The notes beneath the pieces are model-generated. The model had not been told where the DNA came from, did no database searches, and saw only the letters and a list, made by a program, of their open reading frames with translations. A program made the translations under genes and the position numbers. Shown one piece after another: positions 1 to 8,948 of a stretch of 64,000 nucleotides of DNA. Source of the stretch: DATFDN01 sp963818725 (GTDB lineage: Bacteria > Pseudomonadota > Alphaproteobacteria > Acetobacterales > Acetobacteraceae); NCBI GenBank assembly GCA_963818725.1, contig CAWFTU010000014.1, positions 744,001 through 808,000 on the forward strand, given 5' to 3'. How positions within the stretch are numbered: the stretch's first letter is position 1; each line of letters opens with the position of its first letter.

Positions 1-2255
1 AAGGCGCGCGCGGGGGAGACCGGGGCGCCGGTCTCATCGAGCGCCTGGAAGTATTTTCCGTCGAGCTTGATCCGGCCGTCCTCGCGCGCCAGCACGGTGT
101 TGGGCTGGGTCCCGGCCGCGACCAGGATGGCCCGCGCGGGCAGCGTGACCTCCGTGCCGTCGGCGCGCGCGAGGCGCAGCGCGGCGGCGTGGCCGAAGCG
201 GTCCACCTCGACCGCGCGCGGGGTCAGGCCCTCGGCGAAGCGCACGCCCTCCTCCAGCGCCTTCGCCACCTCCTCGTGGTTCAGCGTGTAGGAGGGACTG
301 TCGATCAGGCGCCTGCGGTAGGCGATCGTGGCGCCGCCCCAGGAGTCGAGCAGCCGGGCGAGGTCGGGGGCGCGGCGCTCGCGCGCCGCCGCCTCGCGCG
401 CGGCGCGGACCGCGGCCTCGTGGGACAGGAACTCATCCGCGACCTCCGCCTCCTCGGCGGTCCAGGCCGTGCGCACGGCGGCCTCGCCACGCTCGGCGAT
501 CAGTGTGCGGTAGCGCAGCGCGAACTTCTCGACCTGGCGGACATAGTAGGCGAGGCTTTCGGTGGCCGTGTCGATTGCGGTGAGCCCGCCGCCAATCACC
601 ACGACGGGCAGGCGAAGCTGCAAGTTGGCGATCGAGGACGTCTTGGCCGCGCCCGTCAACTGCAACGCCATCAGGAAATCGGAGGCCTGACGCACGCCGC
701 GCGCCAAGCCGTTCGGGATGTCGAGCACGGTGGGGCGGCCGGCGCCCATGCAGAGCGCGACGTGATCGAAGCCCATCGCCCAAGCGTCGTCGATCGAAAG
801 CGTGCCACCACCGCCGAAGCGCACACCGCCGAAATGCGCGAAGCCCGCCCGCCGCTCCAACAGCACGCGGATCAGCTTCAGATAGTTCTTGTTCCAGCGC
901 ACGGTGATGCCGTACTCGGCGACGCCGCCAAAGCCCGCCATCACGCGATCGTCGAGATTCTCGAACAATGTCGCCACGTCGCGCACCCGCCGGGATGGAT
1001 CGAAGCCGAGGGGCTCGACCTTCAGCCCATCGATCGCCACGACGGCGTGGCCGTCGTTCAGCAGGTGGTGCGCCAAGGTGAAGCCCGCCGGACCCAGTCC
1101 GACAATCAGCACCTTGCGCCCGCTTTCGGGACGCGGCAGCGGCCGGCGGATGTCGAGCGGGTTCCAGCGCGTGAGCAGGCTATAGATCTCCAACCCCCAG
1201 GGAAGCGCCAGCACGTCCTTGAGGATCGAGGTCTCGGCCTGCGGGATGTCGACCGGATCTTGCTTCTGGTAGATGCAGGCCTTCATACAGTCGTTGCAAA
1301 TGCGATGACCTGTGGCCGCCATCATCGGGTTGTCCACCGCGATGGCGGCAAAGGCGCCGAGCACGCTGCCCTGGGCGCGCAGCGTGTGCATTTCGCTGAT
1401 CTTCTCGTCGAGCGGACAGCCGATCAGCGGCACGCCGAACGGCGATTTCTGGTACGCGCCCGTCTTGCGGTCCTTGAGCCCCTTGCTGCACGAATCCTTG
1501 CCCTGCGTGTGGCACCAGATGCAGTAGTTCATCTGGTCCAGCGCCTGCTGCGGCCCCACGCCCGGATCGGTGAGCGCGAACCCGTCGCGGTGGCGCCAGT
1601 CGTGCTCCGGGAGGCGCAGCATGGTCACGCCGTCGCGCTCGATCGTCTCAACCGGAACCAGATGCACCGGGTCGATCTTGTGCGGCACGCGGAACAGCGT
1701 GTTGCCGGGGTGCGCGGCCCGCCCGGCCGCGGTCAGCGTCGCCCAGGCGGCGTAGCGGGCGGCGATGTCGAGCGCCTCGGCGTCGGCCGACTTCTCCAGG
1801 TGCGCGACGTGGCGGGCGAAGCTCTGCTCGGTCAGCGCCTCGCTGAAACGGGCCTCCAGGTCGCCGCGCAGCGCGGGACCGTCGAAGCCGGAGGGGTCCG
1901 GGTGTTTCTTAACCGCTTGACGTTGCACGAAAAGCCGCTTGCAGGCGTGGATCGAGTCGAGAGCGAGCGTCGCGCGGCTCAGCGCCTCCACCTCCGCCTC
2001 GATCCCGAACAGCCCGGCCACGCAACGATCCAGGACAGGACCGAGGGCGACGACCAGCTCGGCCTCCTCCTTGACGGAAAGCGCCTCGGGCGCAGCGCGC
2101 GCGGCCAGCAACCCAGTGTGCAGAGCAGGGTCGGCGGTGGCGAGCATCTCCAGGAAGGCGCGGTCCAGGCGGATCAGCCCGTCGCGCGTCGCCAGGTCGG
2201 CGAAGGTGAGGCCGAGGCCGAGTGCCGGGCCGTCGGGGGTCGATACAGCGTCCAT
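1..2255 (-). CDS. FAD-dependent pyridine-nucleotide oxidoreductase, GltD-like (C-terminus beyond window)
   Basis: A long open frame runs from an ATG at 2255 off the left edge (751 codons visible, 3' end missing). Residues 1 to about 240 are a mostly helical region I cannot assign. Two cysteine clusters follow: NYCIWCHTQGKDSC near residues 245-256 and HRICNDCMKACIYQ near 317-330, suited to iron-sulfur clusters. Next comes a dinucleotide-binding loop, VLIVGLGPAGF, near residue 385. A later ATG-like Rossmann segment, ILVAAGTQPNTVLA, lies near the edge. This order (Cys clusters, then FAD and NAD(P) folds) is that of glutamate-synthase small-subunit-like oxidoreductases. The enzyme is probably cytoplasmic and its substrate cannot be told from the sequence. 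No good ribosome binding site precedes the ATG, so the start is less certain than the frame. Confidence 0.85.
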   Translation of the reverse strand, partial: MDAVSTPDGPALGLGLTFADLATRDGLIRLDRAFLEMLATADPALHTGLLAARAAPEALSVKEEAELVVALGPVLDRCVAGLFGIEAEVEALSRATLALDSIHACKRLFVQRQAVKKHPDPSGFDGPALRGDLEARFSEALTEQSFARHVAHLEKSADAEALDIAARYAAWATLTAAGRAAHPGNTLFRVPHKIDPVHLVPVETIERDGVTMLRLPEHDWRHRDGFALTDPGVGPQQALDQMNYCIWCHTQGKDSCSKGLKDRKTGAYQKSPFGVPLIGCPLDEKISEMHTLRAQGSVLGAFAAIAVDNPMMAATGHRICNDCMKACIYQKQDPVDIPQAETSILKDVLALPWGLEIYSLLTRWNPLDIRRPLPRPESGRKVLIVGLGPAGFTLAHHLLNDGHAVVAIDGLKVEPLGFDPSRRVRDVATLFENLDDRVMAGFGGVAEYGITVRWNKNYLKLIRVLLERRAGFAHFGGVRFGGGGTLSIDDAWAMGFDHVALCMGAGRPTVLDIPNGLARGVRQASDFLMALQLTGAAKTSSIANLQLRLPVVVIGGGLTAIDTATESLAYYVRQVEKFALRYRTLIAERGEAAVRTAWTAEEAEVADEFLSHEAAVRAAREAAARERRAPDLARLLDSWGGATIAYRRRLIDSPSYTLNHEEVAKALEEGVRFAEGLTPRAVEVDRFGHAAALRLARADGTEVTLPARAILVAAGTQPNTVLAREDGRIKLDGKYFQALDETGAPVSPARA

Positions 2256-2386
2256 GAAGGCTCAACCGCTTTCAACAGGAGGGCAAGCGAGGCGGCACTC
2301 AGCCGCATGGCGAAGGCGCCATGCCATGGCAGGCTGGGCCAGGCAAGCCGCTCACGCTGGAGAGATCGGTCCTGTCTCGGGTCGCG

Positions 2387-2554
2387 TCAACCGTCGCTTT
2401 CCTGCGCCGCTGTCTCGGCCGGGATGCGCTCCGGTTCCGGCTCGGCGGCTTGGCTCTCCGTTCCGGTCCATTCCGCCGTGTCAGGGCGCTTGCGGGAGCT
2501 TTGAACGAGCAGGTCGTGGGCCAGGGCGATGCGGCGGAAGTCGTGCAAGCTCAT
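2387..2554 (-). CDS. small hypothetical protein, 55 aa
   Basis: A short frame begins MSLHDFRRIALAHDLL and ends in an acidic, Pro/Ala/Glu-rich tail. I chose the ATG at 2554 because GGGGAG lies 7 bases upstream. An ATG two codons earlier is too close to that site, and longer upstream extensions have non-coding composition. The N-terminal part looks like one amphipathic helix; there is no signal peptide or membrane segment. It lies 130 bases upstream of the large oxidoreductase on the same strand and could be co-transcribed. I do not recognise the family. Confidence 0.5.
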   Translation of the reverse strand: MSLHDFRRIALAHDLLVQSSRKRPDTAEWTGTESQAAEPEPERIPAETAAQESDG

Positions 2555-2731
2555 GGCCATGCTCCCCGATCTGAGTACGTCGAATGAACCAGCGCAGTAT
2601 GACTGAAACAAGGCAGGGAGTGTTACGAATAATTGCATTGGCGCCCGCGACGATGGCGGCGAGCGTGGATCGGCAGGAGTGGGCGACCCGACAGCGGGCC
2701 GCCCATCTCCTACCGACACCTCACGATGATC

Positions 2732-2760
2732 TTGATCTTTACGGTCAAAACCACCATGAT
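2732..2760 (+). promoter_or_regulatory. sigma-70-like promoter for the candidate sRNA
   Basis: TTGATC (2732-2737) and CATGAT (2755-2760) are separated by exactly 17 bases, each matching four of six consensus positions. The region is AT-richer than its surroundings. A start near 2767 would put a stable hairpin at the 5' end of the transcript. Confidence 0.45.
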
Positions 2761-2766
2761 CGATAG

Positions 2767-2845
2767 GAGATCGCGATGGCTCCTACCCATCGTGTCCCTC
2801 CTACGAAACGCCGGCCGGGCCCATCCCGGTCGGCATTTTCATTTT
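2767..2845 (+). ncRNA. candidate anti-Shine-Dalgarno small RNA
   Basis: About 79 nt between a sigma-70-like promoter and an intrinsic terminator. Bases 2772-2779 pair with 2787-2794 (8 bp, one G-U), leaving the heptamer CTCCTAC (2780-2786) as the whole loop. The same heptamer recurs unpaired at 2798-2804, just before the terminator stem. A third exact copy at 2707-2713 lies in the 3' arm of an imperfect hairpin upstream (2671-2715). Loops bearing CUCCU-type motifs followed by a terminator are the architecture of the alphaproteobacterial anti-SD (cuckoo/CcsR-like) riboregulators, which bind ribosome binding sites on mRNAs. Family membership is inferred from shape and motif only. A 55-codon ORF (2776-2943) overlaps it. 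Confidence 0.5.
2810..2845 (+). terminator. intrinsic terminator
   Basis: Bases 2810-2819 pair with 2825-2834 (10 bp with one G-U, loop CCCAT), followed by ATTTTCATTTT. It is one of the few hairpins in the window with a real T-run, and it ends the candidate sRNA rather than a protein gene. Confidence 0.7.
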
Positions 2846-2939
2846 CCAGGGCAAAGGTTCACAAACATCCGCCTTGCGCGGATTGTCGGCCGGGCGGGTC
2901 GGCGCGATGCTCCGGCTGCATCAGGATTAGAGGGCATCC

Positions 2940-4845
2940 ATGACCGACCCCGCGCCCGCGACCGGCTATGACGCCACCTACGAGGCGTGGCGGCGCGATC
3001 CCGAAGGGTGGTGGGCGGGCATTGCCGAGGGGATCGCGTGGGACCGGGGCTGCGATCGGGTGTTCGACCCGCACTCCGGCCCGTACGGCCGCTGGTTCGC
3101 CGGCGCCCGGCTCAACACCGCCTTCAACTGCCTCGACCGCCATGTCGCCGCCGGCCGGGGCGAGCAGGCCGCGCTGATCTGGGACAGCGCGATGGAGGGG
3201 CGCGTCGAGAGCTTCACCTATCGCGCCCTCACCGATCGCGTCGCCCGCTTCGCCGGCGCGCTGGCGGCGCGCGGGGTCGGGCGCGGCGACCGGGTGGTGA
3301 TCTACATGCCCATGGTGCCCGAGGCGGTGGTCGCCATGCTCGCCTGCGCGCGGCTGGGCGCGATTCACTCCGTGGTGTTCGGCGGCTTCGCCGCGGCGGA
3401 GCTGGCCGCGCGCATCGCCGATGCCAGGCCCAAGGTCATCGTCTCCGCCTCCTGCGGGCTCGAGCCGGGGCGCGTCGTCGCCTACAAGCCTCTTCTCGAC
3501 GCGGCGATCGACGCGTCGCCACACAAGCCCGATCGCTGCCTAATCCTCCAGCGCGCCGCGCTGCGCGCGGAGCTGATGGCGGGACGCGACGAGGATTCTG
3601 GCGGAGGCGGAGGCGGCCGCGCGCCCGCGTGATCCGGTGCCGGTGGAGGCGACCGACCCGCTCTACATACTCTATACATCAGGCACGACAGGGCACCCCA
3701 AGGGCGTGGTGCGCGACAATGGCGGGCACGCCGTCGCGCTGTGGAACTCCATGCGGATGATCTACGGCGTGGACGCGGGCGACGCGTACTGGGCCGCCTC
3801 CGATGTCGGCTGGGTGGTGGGGCACAGCTACATCGTCTACGCCCCGCTGCTGCGCGGCTGCACCAGCATCATGTACGAGGGCAAGCCGGTCGGCACGCCC
3901 GACGCGGGCGCCTACTGGCGTATCTGCGCGCGGCATGGGGTGAAGGTGCTGTTCACCGCCCCGACCGCGATCCGGGCGATCAAGCAGCAAGACCCCGATG
4001 GCCTTGAGATGGCGCGGCACGACCTAAGCCGGCTCGATGCGCTCTACCTCGCGGGCGAGCGCTGTGACCCGCCGACCGCCACGTGGGCGGCGGAGCACCT
4101 CCGCATCCCCGTCGTCGATCACTGGTGGCAGACCGAGACCGGATGGGCGATCACCGCCGGGTTCCGCGACCTCGGCCTGTTTCCGTTCCTGCCCGGCTCG
4201 GGTGGGCGGCCCAGCCCCGGCTACGACTTGCGCGCCCTGGACGACGAGGGGCACGCAGTCGCGCGCGGGCAGACCGGCAATCTCTGCGTCCGGCTTCCGC
4301 TCCCACCGGGCTGCGCGCCGACGCTGTGGGGCGACGACGAGGGCTACCGGGGCGCGTACCTGTCCGACTTCCCCGGCTGGTACCGCTCGGGCGACGCCGG
4401 GGTGATCGATGAGCAGGGCGACGCGTGGGTGATGGGCCGCACCGACGATATCATCAACACGGCCGGTCATCGCCTCTCCACCGGAGCGATCGAGGAGGTG
4501 CTGGCCGCGCATCCAACCGTGGCCGAGTGCGCGGTCATCGGCGCGCATGACGCGCTGAAGGGCCAGGTGCCAGTCGGGCTGGTGGTGTTGAAAGCGGGCG
4601 TGAACCGGCCGGAGGCGGAGATCGCGGCGGAACTGGTCGCCCTGGTGCGCGAGCGTATCGGCCCGATCGCCGCCTTCAAGGAGGCGCGCGTGGTGCCACG
4701 GCTGCCCAAGACCCGCTCGGGCAAGATCCTGCGCGCGACCATCCGGCGGATCGCCGACGGCGAGGCGGTGACGGTGCCGGCGACGATCGAAGATCCAGCG
4801 GCGCTGGAGGAGGTGCGGGCGGTGCTGGGCCGGCAGGCGGGGTGA
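2940..4845 (+). pseudogene. prpE: propionyl-CoA synthetase PrpE, single frameshift
   Basis: ATP-dependent activation of propionate (possibly acetate) to its CoA thioester; cytoplasmic AMP-forming synthetase. The N-terminal part (2940 to about 3595) reads through GDRVVIYMPMVPEAV and GAIHSVVFGGF. The rest (from about 3600) carries the AMP-binding loop YTSGTTGHPKGVVRDNGGH, WWQTETGW, and the C-terminal TRSGKILRATIRR with the acetylatable lysine. The RDNGGH form of the loop is typical of PrpE rather than Acs. The two parts are in different frames. Removing one T from GATTCT near 3596 joins them into about 634 residues, the usual length for the family. Whether this is a sequencing error or a true null allele cannot be told here. 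Confidence 0.85.
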
Positions 4846-4849
4846 GCGG

Positions 4850-4881
4850 GAACCCCAACGTCCTCAGGGCCGTTGGGGTTC
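4850..4881 (+). terminator. hairpin after prpE
   Basis: Bases 4850-4860 are the exact reverse complement of 4871-4881 (11 bp, GAACCCCAACG arm) with a 10-base loop, 5 bases after the prpE stop. No T-run follows, so it may act as an mRNA 3' stabiliser or a Rho-dependent end. It also lies just beyond the 3' end of the convergent emrB remnant. Confidence 0.5.
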
Positions 4882-6116
4882 GTATCAGTCGATCTCGATG
4901 CCTCTCGTCTAATGCGCCCCTGCCGCGCTCGCCGATCCCCACTTCGGCAGCGCCACCGACACAACGGCGCAGACCAGAACGGCGCCGAGCAGGCCGAAGC
5001 AGTCCGAATAGCCCATCACCGTCGCCTGGGCCCGAATCACCTCGCCCACGGCGATCACCGCGCGATGCATTGCGGCGGCGGGATCGGCTATCCCGTGAGC
5101 CATGAAGTATTGCTGCAACGAGGCAAGCCGCGCCTGGGTCGCCGGCTGCAAGGGCGAGACATGGGCGTTGATGACGAATGAGTGGTACTACTCCCGCTGG
5201 GTATAGAATGTGGCTCTTATCGGCTTCCGGGGTGGTGAAGTCGGGACCGGGCCGTTGGGCTGAGGAGGTCTGGTGCGCGAGCAGGGGCGGGAGTAGCTGA
5301 CCGGCTCGCGCGAGGAGCCCTTGCCACCATGGCTGCACCCGACCTGGTCAACCTCTCCGGCCTGATGGACGACGCCAAGTGCTTCGCCTTCGTGCGCCAA
5401 CACCGCTGGCCCGAGGGCGTGCGTTGTCCTGGCTGTGACAGTGATGCGGTGAGCCGAGACGGGTACGACGACACCCAGCCCTGCCGGCAGCGCTACCGCT
5501 GCAAGGCCTGCGCTGGGCGCTTCGACGACCTCACCGGGACCGTGCTGGCCGGCCATCACCAGCCGCTGCGGGTGTGGGTGCTGTGCCTTTGCTTCATGGG
5601 GCTGAACCTCTCGACGCGGCAGGTCGCGCTGGAGCTGGGCCTGAGCCAGTCTGACGTGCAGGCCATGACCGAGCAGTTGCGCCACGGTCTCGTCGCCAAG
5701 GCGCCAGTGGCGAAGCTTGAGGGCGAGGTGGAGATCGACGAGGTCTACGTGGTGGCCGGGCACAAGGGCCAACCGGCCGAGGTGGCCAAAAGGGGCGGCT
5801 GGGACGGTGCCGCAGGCTGGCGGGTGCGCCGGGGCGCGGCACGCTGGCGAAGGACAAGCCGCCCATCCTCGGCCTGATCCAGCGCGGCGGCCAGGTCGTG
5901 CTCCGCATGCTGGCCAACGTGCGGCAGACCACGATCCAGCCGATCATCACGCAGACCGTCGCCCAAGGCAGCCTGGTCCACACCGACGAGTACAACGTCT
6001 ACACGCGCCTGCCCGCCTGGGGCTACCGGCACAAGACGGTCTGCCACGGGCGCGGCGAGTATGCGCGCGACGAGGGCGGCGACGGCTTTTGCGAGGTGCA
6101 CGTCAACACCATGGAA

Positions 6117-6905
6117 GTGCGCCGTTGTGGCGCAGGTAAGGGAGAATGAACAATGGCGTAACAGCTACGGCGTTCATCGGGACGCTGGGTCCCGTGCGCA
6201 CCCGGCTCACCTCGGCCCAGAGATGGGCTGTAACTCCGAAAGGAGCGGGGGACCATCGCCTGCCGGGAGAAGGCCCAAGGGGACGAAGCCGTCGTGATCC
6301 CGGAGGGTCAGCGCAAGACGTGAAGGGTGAGAGCTACACTGCCCGAACTCCAGCCATGGACTCTGGTGTTGAGACAGCCGCAACGATGGCTGAGGCGGCT
6401 GGCCGCGACACGGCCGATGGACACACCGGCCCAGGGGATACCCCCCGTGCCCCGACCCGGCAATCGCGGTCCGCTCCCGGTAAGGGAGAGAAATGGCGAA
6501 CGGAGCACCCGACCCACGTCGCATCTCCGATCTGTGCAACTACGGGATCGCCTGTGGCTGGCCCTCTCCGGTGTCCAGCATGGCGACAGAGCCGTCGTCG
6601 TAGCCAAACGCTGGGGGTAACGCCCCGGACAGCCGCCAAGGCGGATGGGCATGGATACAAGCGTGTGGGCGACCGCCGCGAAGGTCCCGCTGCCCAGGCG
6701 AAGGGCGGCAGCATCCTGCGGGGGCAGGCGTCCAGAAGGTGGGTGTGCTGATGCTGCCCGACACCTTCGAGCGACGCATGAACTCGATCCCCGGCCTACA
6801 GAGGGGAGCAAGGGTGTGGAGAGCCGGATGAGGGGACGACTTTCACGTCCGGTTCGGTGGGGGGAGGAGGGCTGTCCTTCCGAGGCGGCACCCCTCCTAC
6901 CCAAT
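6117..6905 (+). mobile_element. ORF-less group II intron
   Basis: The 5' end is GTGCGCC at 6117. The 3' end is CCTACCCAAT at 6905, followed by exon GGG TTC TGG. Domain V is recognisable at 6821-6855 and domain VI at about 6856-6901, a long GGGGGGAGGAGGG-type stem closed by CCCCTCCTACCC. Between them and the 5' end are about 700 nt of structured, GC-rich sequence with no reverse transcriptase motifs (no YADD). The ribozyme would therefore depend on a maturase supplied in trans or has lost mobility. It sits in the sense orientation within the IS1595 transposase gene. Confidence 0.88.
6821..6855 (+). ncRNA. group II intron domain V
   Basis: A 35-nt hairpin begins GAGCCGGATGAG and ends TCACGTCCGGTTC. 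Its terminal 8 bp (6821-6828 with 6848-6855) and the AGC catalytic triad at 6822-6824 match the near-invariant domain V of bacterial group II introns. Confidence 0.9.
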
Positions 6906-7472
6906 GGGTTCTGGTCGCTGCTGCGCTCGTGGCTGCGTCCGCACCGGGGCATCTCGCAGGACAAGCTGCCGGACTATCTCGGCTTCTTTCAGTTCGTGCA
7001 CAACACGCGCCGACGCGGCAGAGCTCTGCTCGGCGCGCTCGTCGCAGCCCTGGTTACATGAGCCAGTTCACCACCCTGGAATCCCACAAGAGCCTAGAAT
7101 GTTTCGATCGCCGCCGTGCCGATCGCGCCACCCAGGTTGCGCAGCATGTTGAACAGGCCGGAGGCGGCGCCGGCCTCGGCCGGGGTGACGCCGACCATCG
7201 CGATGGCCGAGAGCGGCGTCATGACCAGTGCCTGGCCAAGCGCCCGCGTGACATCCGGAACGAACAGCTGCGGCGCCGCGTAGTCGCGGTCCATGTGCAG
7301 GTTCATGAAGCAGCTGATGGCAAACACCGTCAGACCGACACCGACCAGTAACCGGGAGTCTATCCGGCGCATCAGCCGCGGCACGAACGGAATGATCAGC
7401 AGCTGCGGCAGTCCGGTCCAGGCCATCACCTCGCCGCTTTGCTTCGCGTCGAACCCCTGCGAGACGGCAAGG

Positions 7473-8948
7473 GTAACTGCTCAACCCACCCCCGCCAGTT
7501 TGTCTTGAGCGACCGGCGAAATTGGAGTTGACGCGGTAACGGGCGACTCGATTCAAGGTTGGGGTGAACACCGATCTTGACCTGAGCAAGCTGTCGCATG
7601 CGGAGAAGGATGCCCTCATCCTCTCGCTTGCTGCGCAATTACAAGCGGCACTGGCGCGGATTGCTGAACTGGAGAAGCGGCTGGCCGAGTTGCAGCTTCC
7701 GCCGAAGACGCCGGACAATTCCAGCGTGCCGCCGTCGAAGGGTCTAAAGCACAACGTGGCGGACAAGCCGAAGCGGAGCGGTCCTCGCGCGGGCAGCGTG
7801 GGGCGCAGGGGCGGCGGGCGGGAATTGACGGCCGAGCCCGACGAGGCGGTGATCGCCCGCGCGGCGCGCTGCCAATACTGCCAGTCGGCACTCGCCGACG
7901 CCGACCAGAAGCTCGATGCCCGCTACGATAAGGTCGAGCTGCCCCGCGTGCGCCCTGTGGTGACGCGGGTGGAACGCTATGCCGGGCGTTGCCAGTGCTG
8001 CGGTCGCACCACGCTGGCAGCGCTACCGGAGGGGCTGGAACCGGGCACGCCGTTTAGCATCAACATCGTCGCATTGGCGATGTATCTGCGTTTCACCCAC
8101 GCGATCAGCTACGAGCGGCTGAGCCGGATGATGCTGGATCTCCATGCCCTGCGGATCAGCGAGGGCGCGCTGGACGCCGCCTTCCGTCGCGCCCGTCCAC
8201 GTTTGGAGGCCGATGTCGCCGCAATCCTCGCGCGCCTGCGCCGCGCCCGCGTGATCGGATCGGACGAGACCTCGGTGCGCGTCGGTGGCGTGACCCGCTG
8301 GAATTGGGTGTTCCAGAACAGCGACGTCGCGATCCACGTCATCCGCGGCAGCCGTGGCGCCGGTGTGGTCGGCGCGGTGCTGGACGGGCATCGGCCGATG
8401 ATCTGGGTCTCCGACCTCTACGGCGCCCAGCAGGGGCACGCCGAAATCTGGCAGGTCTGCCTCGCGCATCAGTTGCGCGACTGCCAGTATGCGATCGAGG
8501 CGGGGGATGCGGTGTTCGCCCCGCGCATGAAGGCGCTGCTGCTGCGCGCGGTGCTGCTGGCGCGGCGGCACCGCGCGCTGGCCGAGAGCACGCGGCGCGA
8601 ATACCGGCGACGGCTGGAAGTGGCACTCGACGCTGTGATCGCGCTGGCGCCGACGCAGCGCGACGGTAAACGGCTGCGCAAGCGATACGCCAGGTTCCGC
8701 GAGCACCTGTTCACCTTTCTCGACCATCCCGAGATCACCGCCGACAACAACGCGAGCGAACGGGATCTGCGTCCCACCGCAACGTATCGCAAAGTCACCG
8801 GCGGATTCCGTTCCGACTGGGGTGCTGATCTATTCGCCGCCGTCCGCTCCGCCGTCGGCACCGCCAAGCGCCGCGGGATCGACGCCTATCAGGCCATTCG
8901 CGATACGCTATGCGGCCAGTCCGTGCTCACCCCGGGATGAGCAGTTAC
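7473..8948 (+). mobile_element. IS66-family (single-ORF) insertion sequence
   Basis: The ends are GTAACTGCTCAACCC at 7473 and the inverse GGGATGAGCAGTTAC ending at 8948. Perfect 8-bp duplications CGGCAAGG lie at 7465-7472 and 8949-8956. At 1476 bp it carries one transposase gene and no IS66 accessory orfs. It interrupts emrB within the codons for YLAVSQG. Confidence 0.93.
7564..8940 (+). CDS. IS66-family transposase
   Basis: 458 residues with a GTG-type start at 7564. The order is an N-terminal coiled-coil with leucine-rich heptads (LAAQLQAALARIAELEKRL, about 18-45), a Cys4 zinc-binding segment (CQYCQSAL ... CQCCGRTTL, about 99-143) and the DDE core. The core includes VIGSDETSVRV (first Asp near 236), WVSDLYGAQQGH and the C-terminal NNASERDLRP block with the catalytic Glu. 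The frame is intact, so this copy could be active. Its relatives are the ISBst12-like subgroup that lacks separate tnpA/tnpB genes. Confidence 0.93.
   Translation: MNTDLDLSKLSHAEKDALILSLAAQLQAALARIAELEKRLAELQLPPKTPDNSSVPPSKGLKHNVADKPKRSGPRAGSVGRRGGGRELTAEPDEAVIARAARCQYCQSALADADQKLDARYDKVELPRVRPVVTRVERYAGRCQCCGRTTLAALPEGLEPGTPFSINIVALAMYLRFTHAISYERLSRMMLDLHALRISEGALDAAFRRARPRLEADVAAILARLRRARVIGSDETSVRVGGVTRWNWVFQNSDVAIHVIRGSRGAGVVGAVLDGHRPMIWVSDLYGAQQGHAEIWQVCLAHQLRDCQYAIEAGDAVFAPRMKALLLRAVLLARRHRALAESTRREYRRRLEVALDAVIALAPTQRDGKRLRKRYARFREHLFTFLDHPEITADNNASERDLRPTATYRKVTGGFRSDWGADLFAAVRSAVGTAKRRGIDAYQAIRDTLCGQSVLTPG

Larger units (their letters stand above)
5329..7061 (+). pseudogene. IS1595-family transposase, intron-split and frameshifted
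   Basis: DDE transposase. Exon 1 (5329-6116) begins MAAPDLVNLSGLMDD, has a Cys4 zinc ribbon (VRCPGCDSDAV ... RYRCKACAGRF) and the ISXO2 catalytic start EVEIDEVYVVAGHKG. Exon 2 (6906-7061) reads GFWSLLRSWLRPHRG ... YLGFFQFVHNTRRRG. The intron falls between codons Glu and Gly of the conserved VNTMEGFWSLL block, so splicing restores the frame exactly. One base is missing in the A-run near 5788 (AAAA where AAAAA is needed). With it restored the spliced protein is 314 residues, the normal length. Confidence 0.88.
5212..7094 (+). mobile_element. IS1595-family insertion sequence carrying a group II intron
   Basis: The left terminal repeat starts at 5212 (GGCTCTTATCGGCTTCCGGG) and its imperfect inverse ends at 7094 (7067-7094). 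The element is flanked by perfect 8-bp duplications TAGAATGT at 5204-5211 and 7095-7102, the length expected for this family. It interrupts the emrB remnant in the opposite orientation. Without the 789-nt intron it is 1094 bp, a normal size for ISXO2-type members. Confidence 0.92.

Noticed and set aside
189..2504. A 771-codon open frame on the plus strand
   Set aside because: It is the antisense shadow of the oxidoreductase gene: low-complexity Arg/Ala/Gln composition, no family motifs, while the minus frame shows clear Cys clusters and a Rossmann loop.
6146..6751. A 201-codon ORF within the group II intron as a possible maturase
   Set aside because: No reverse transcriptase or maturase motifs; it runs through structured ribozyme domains.
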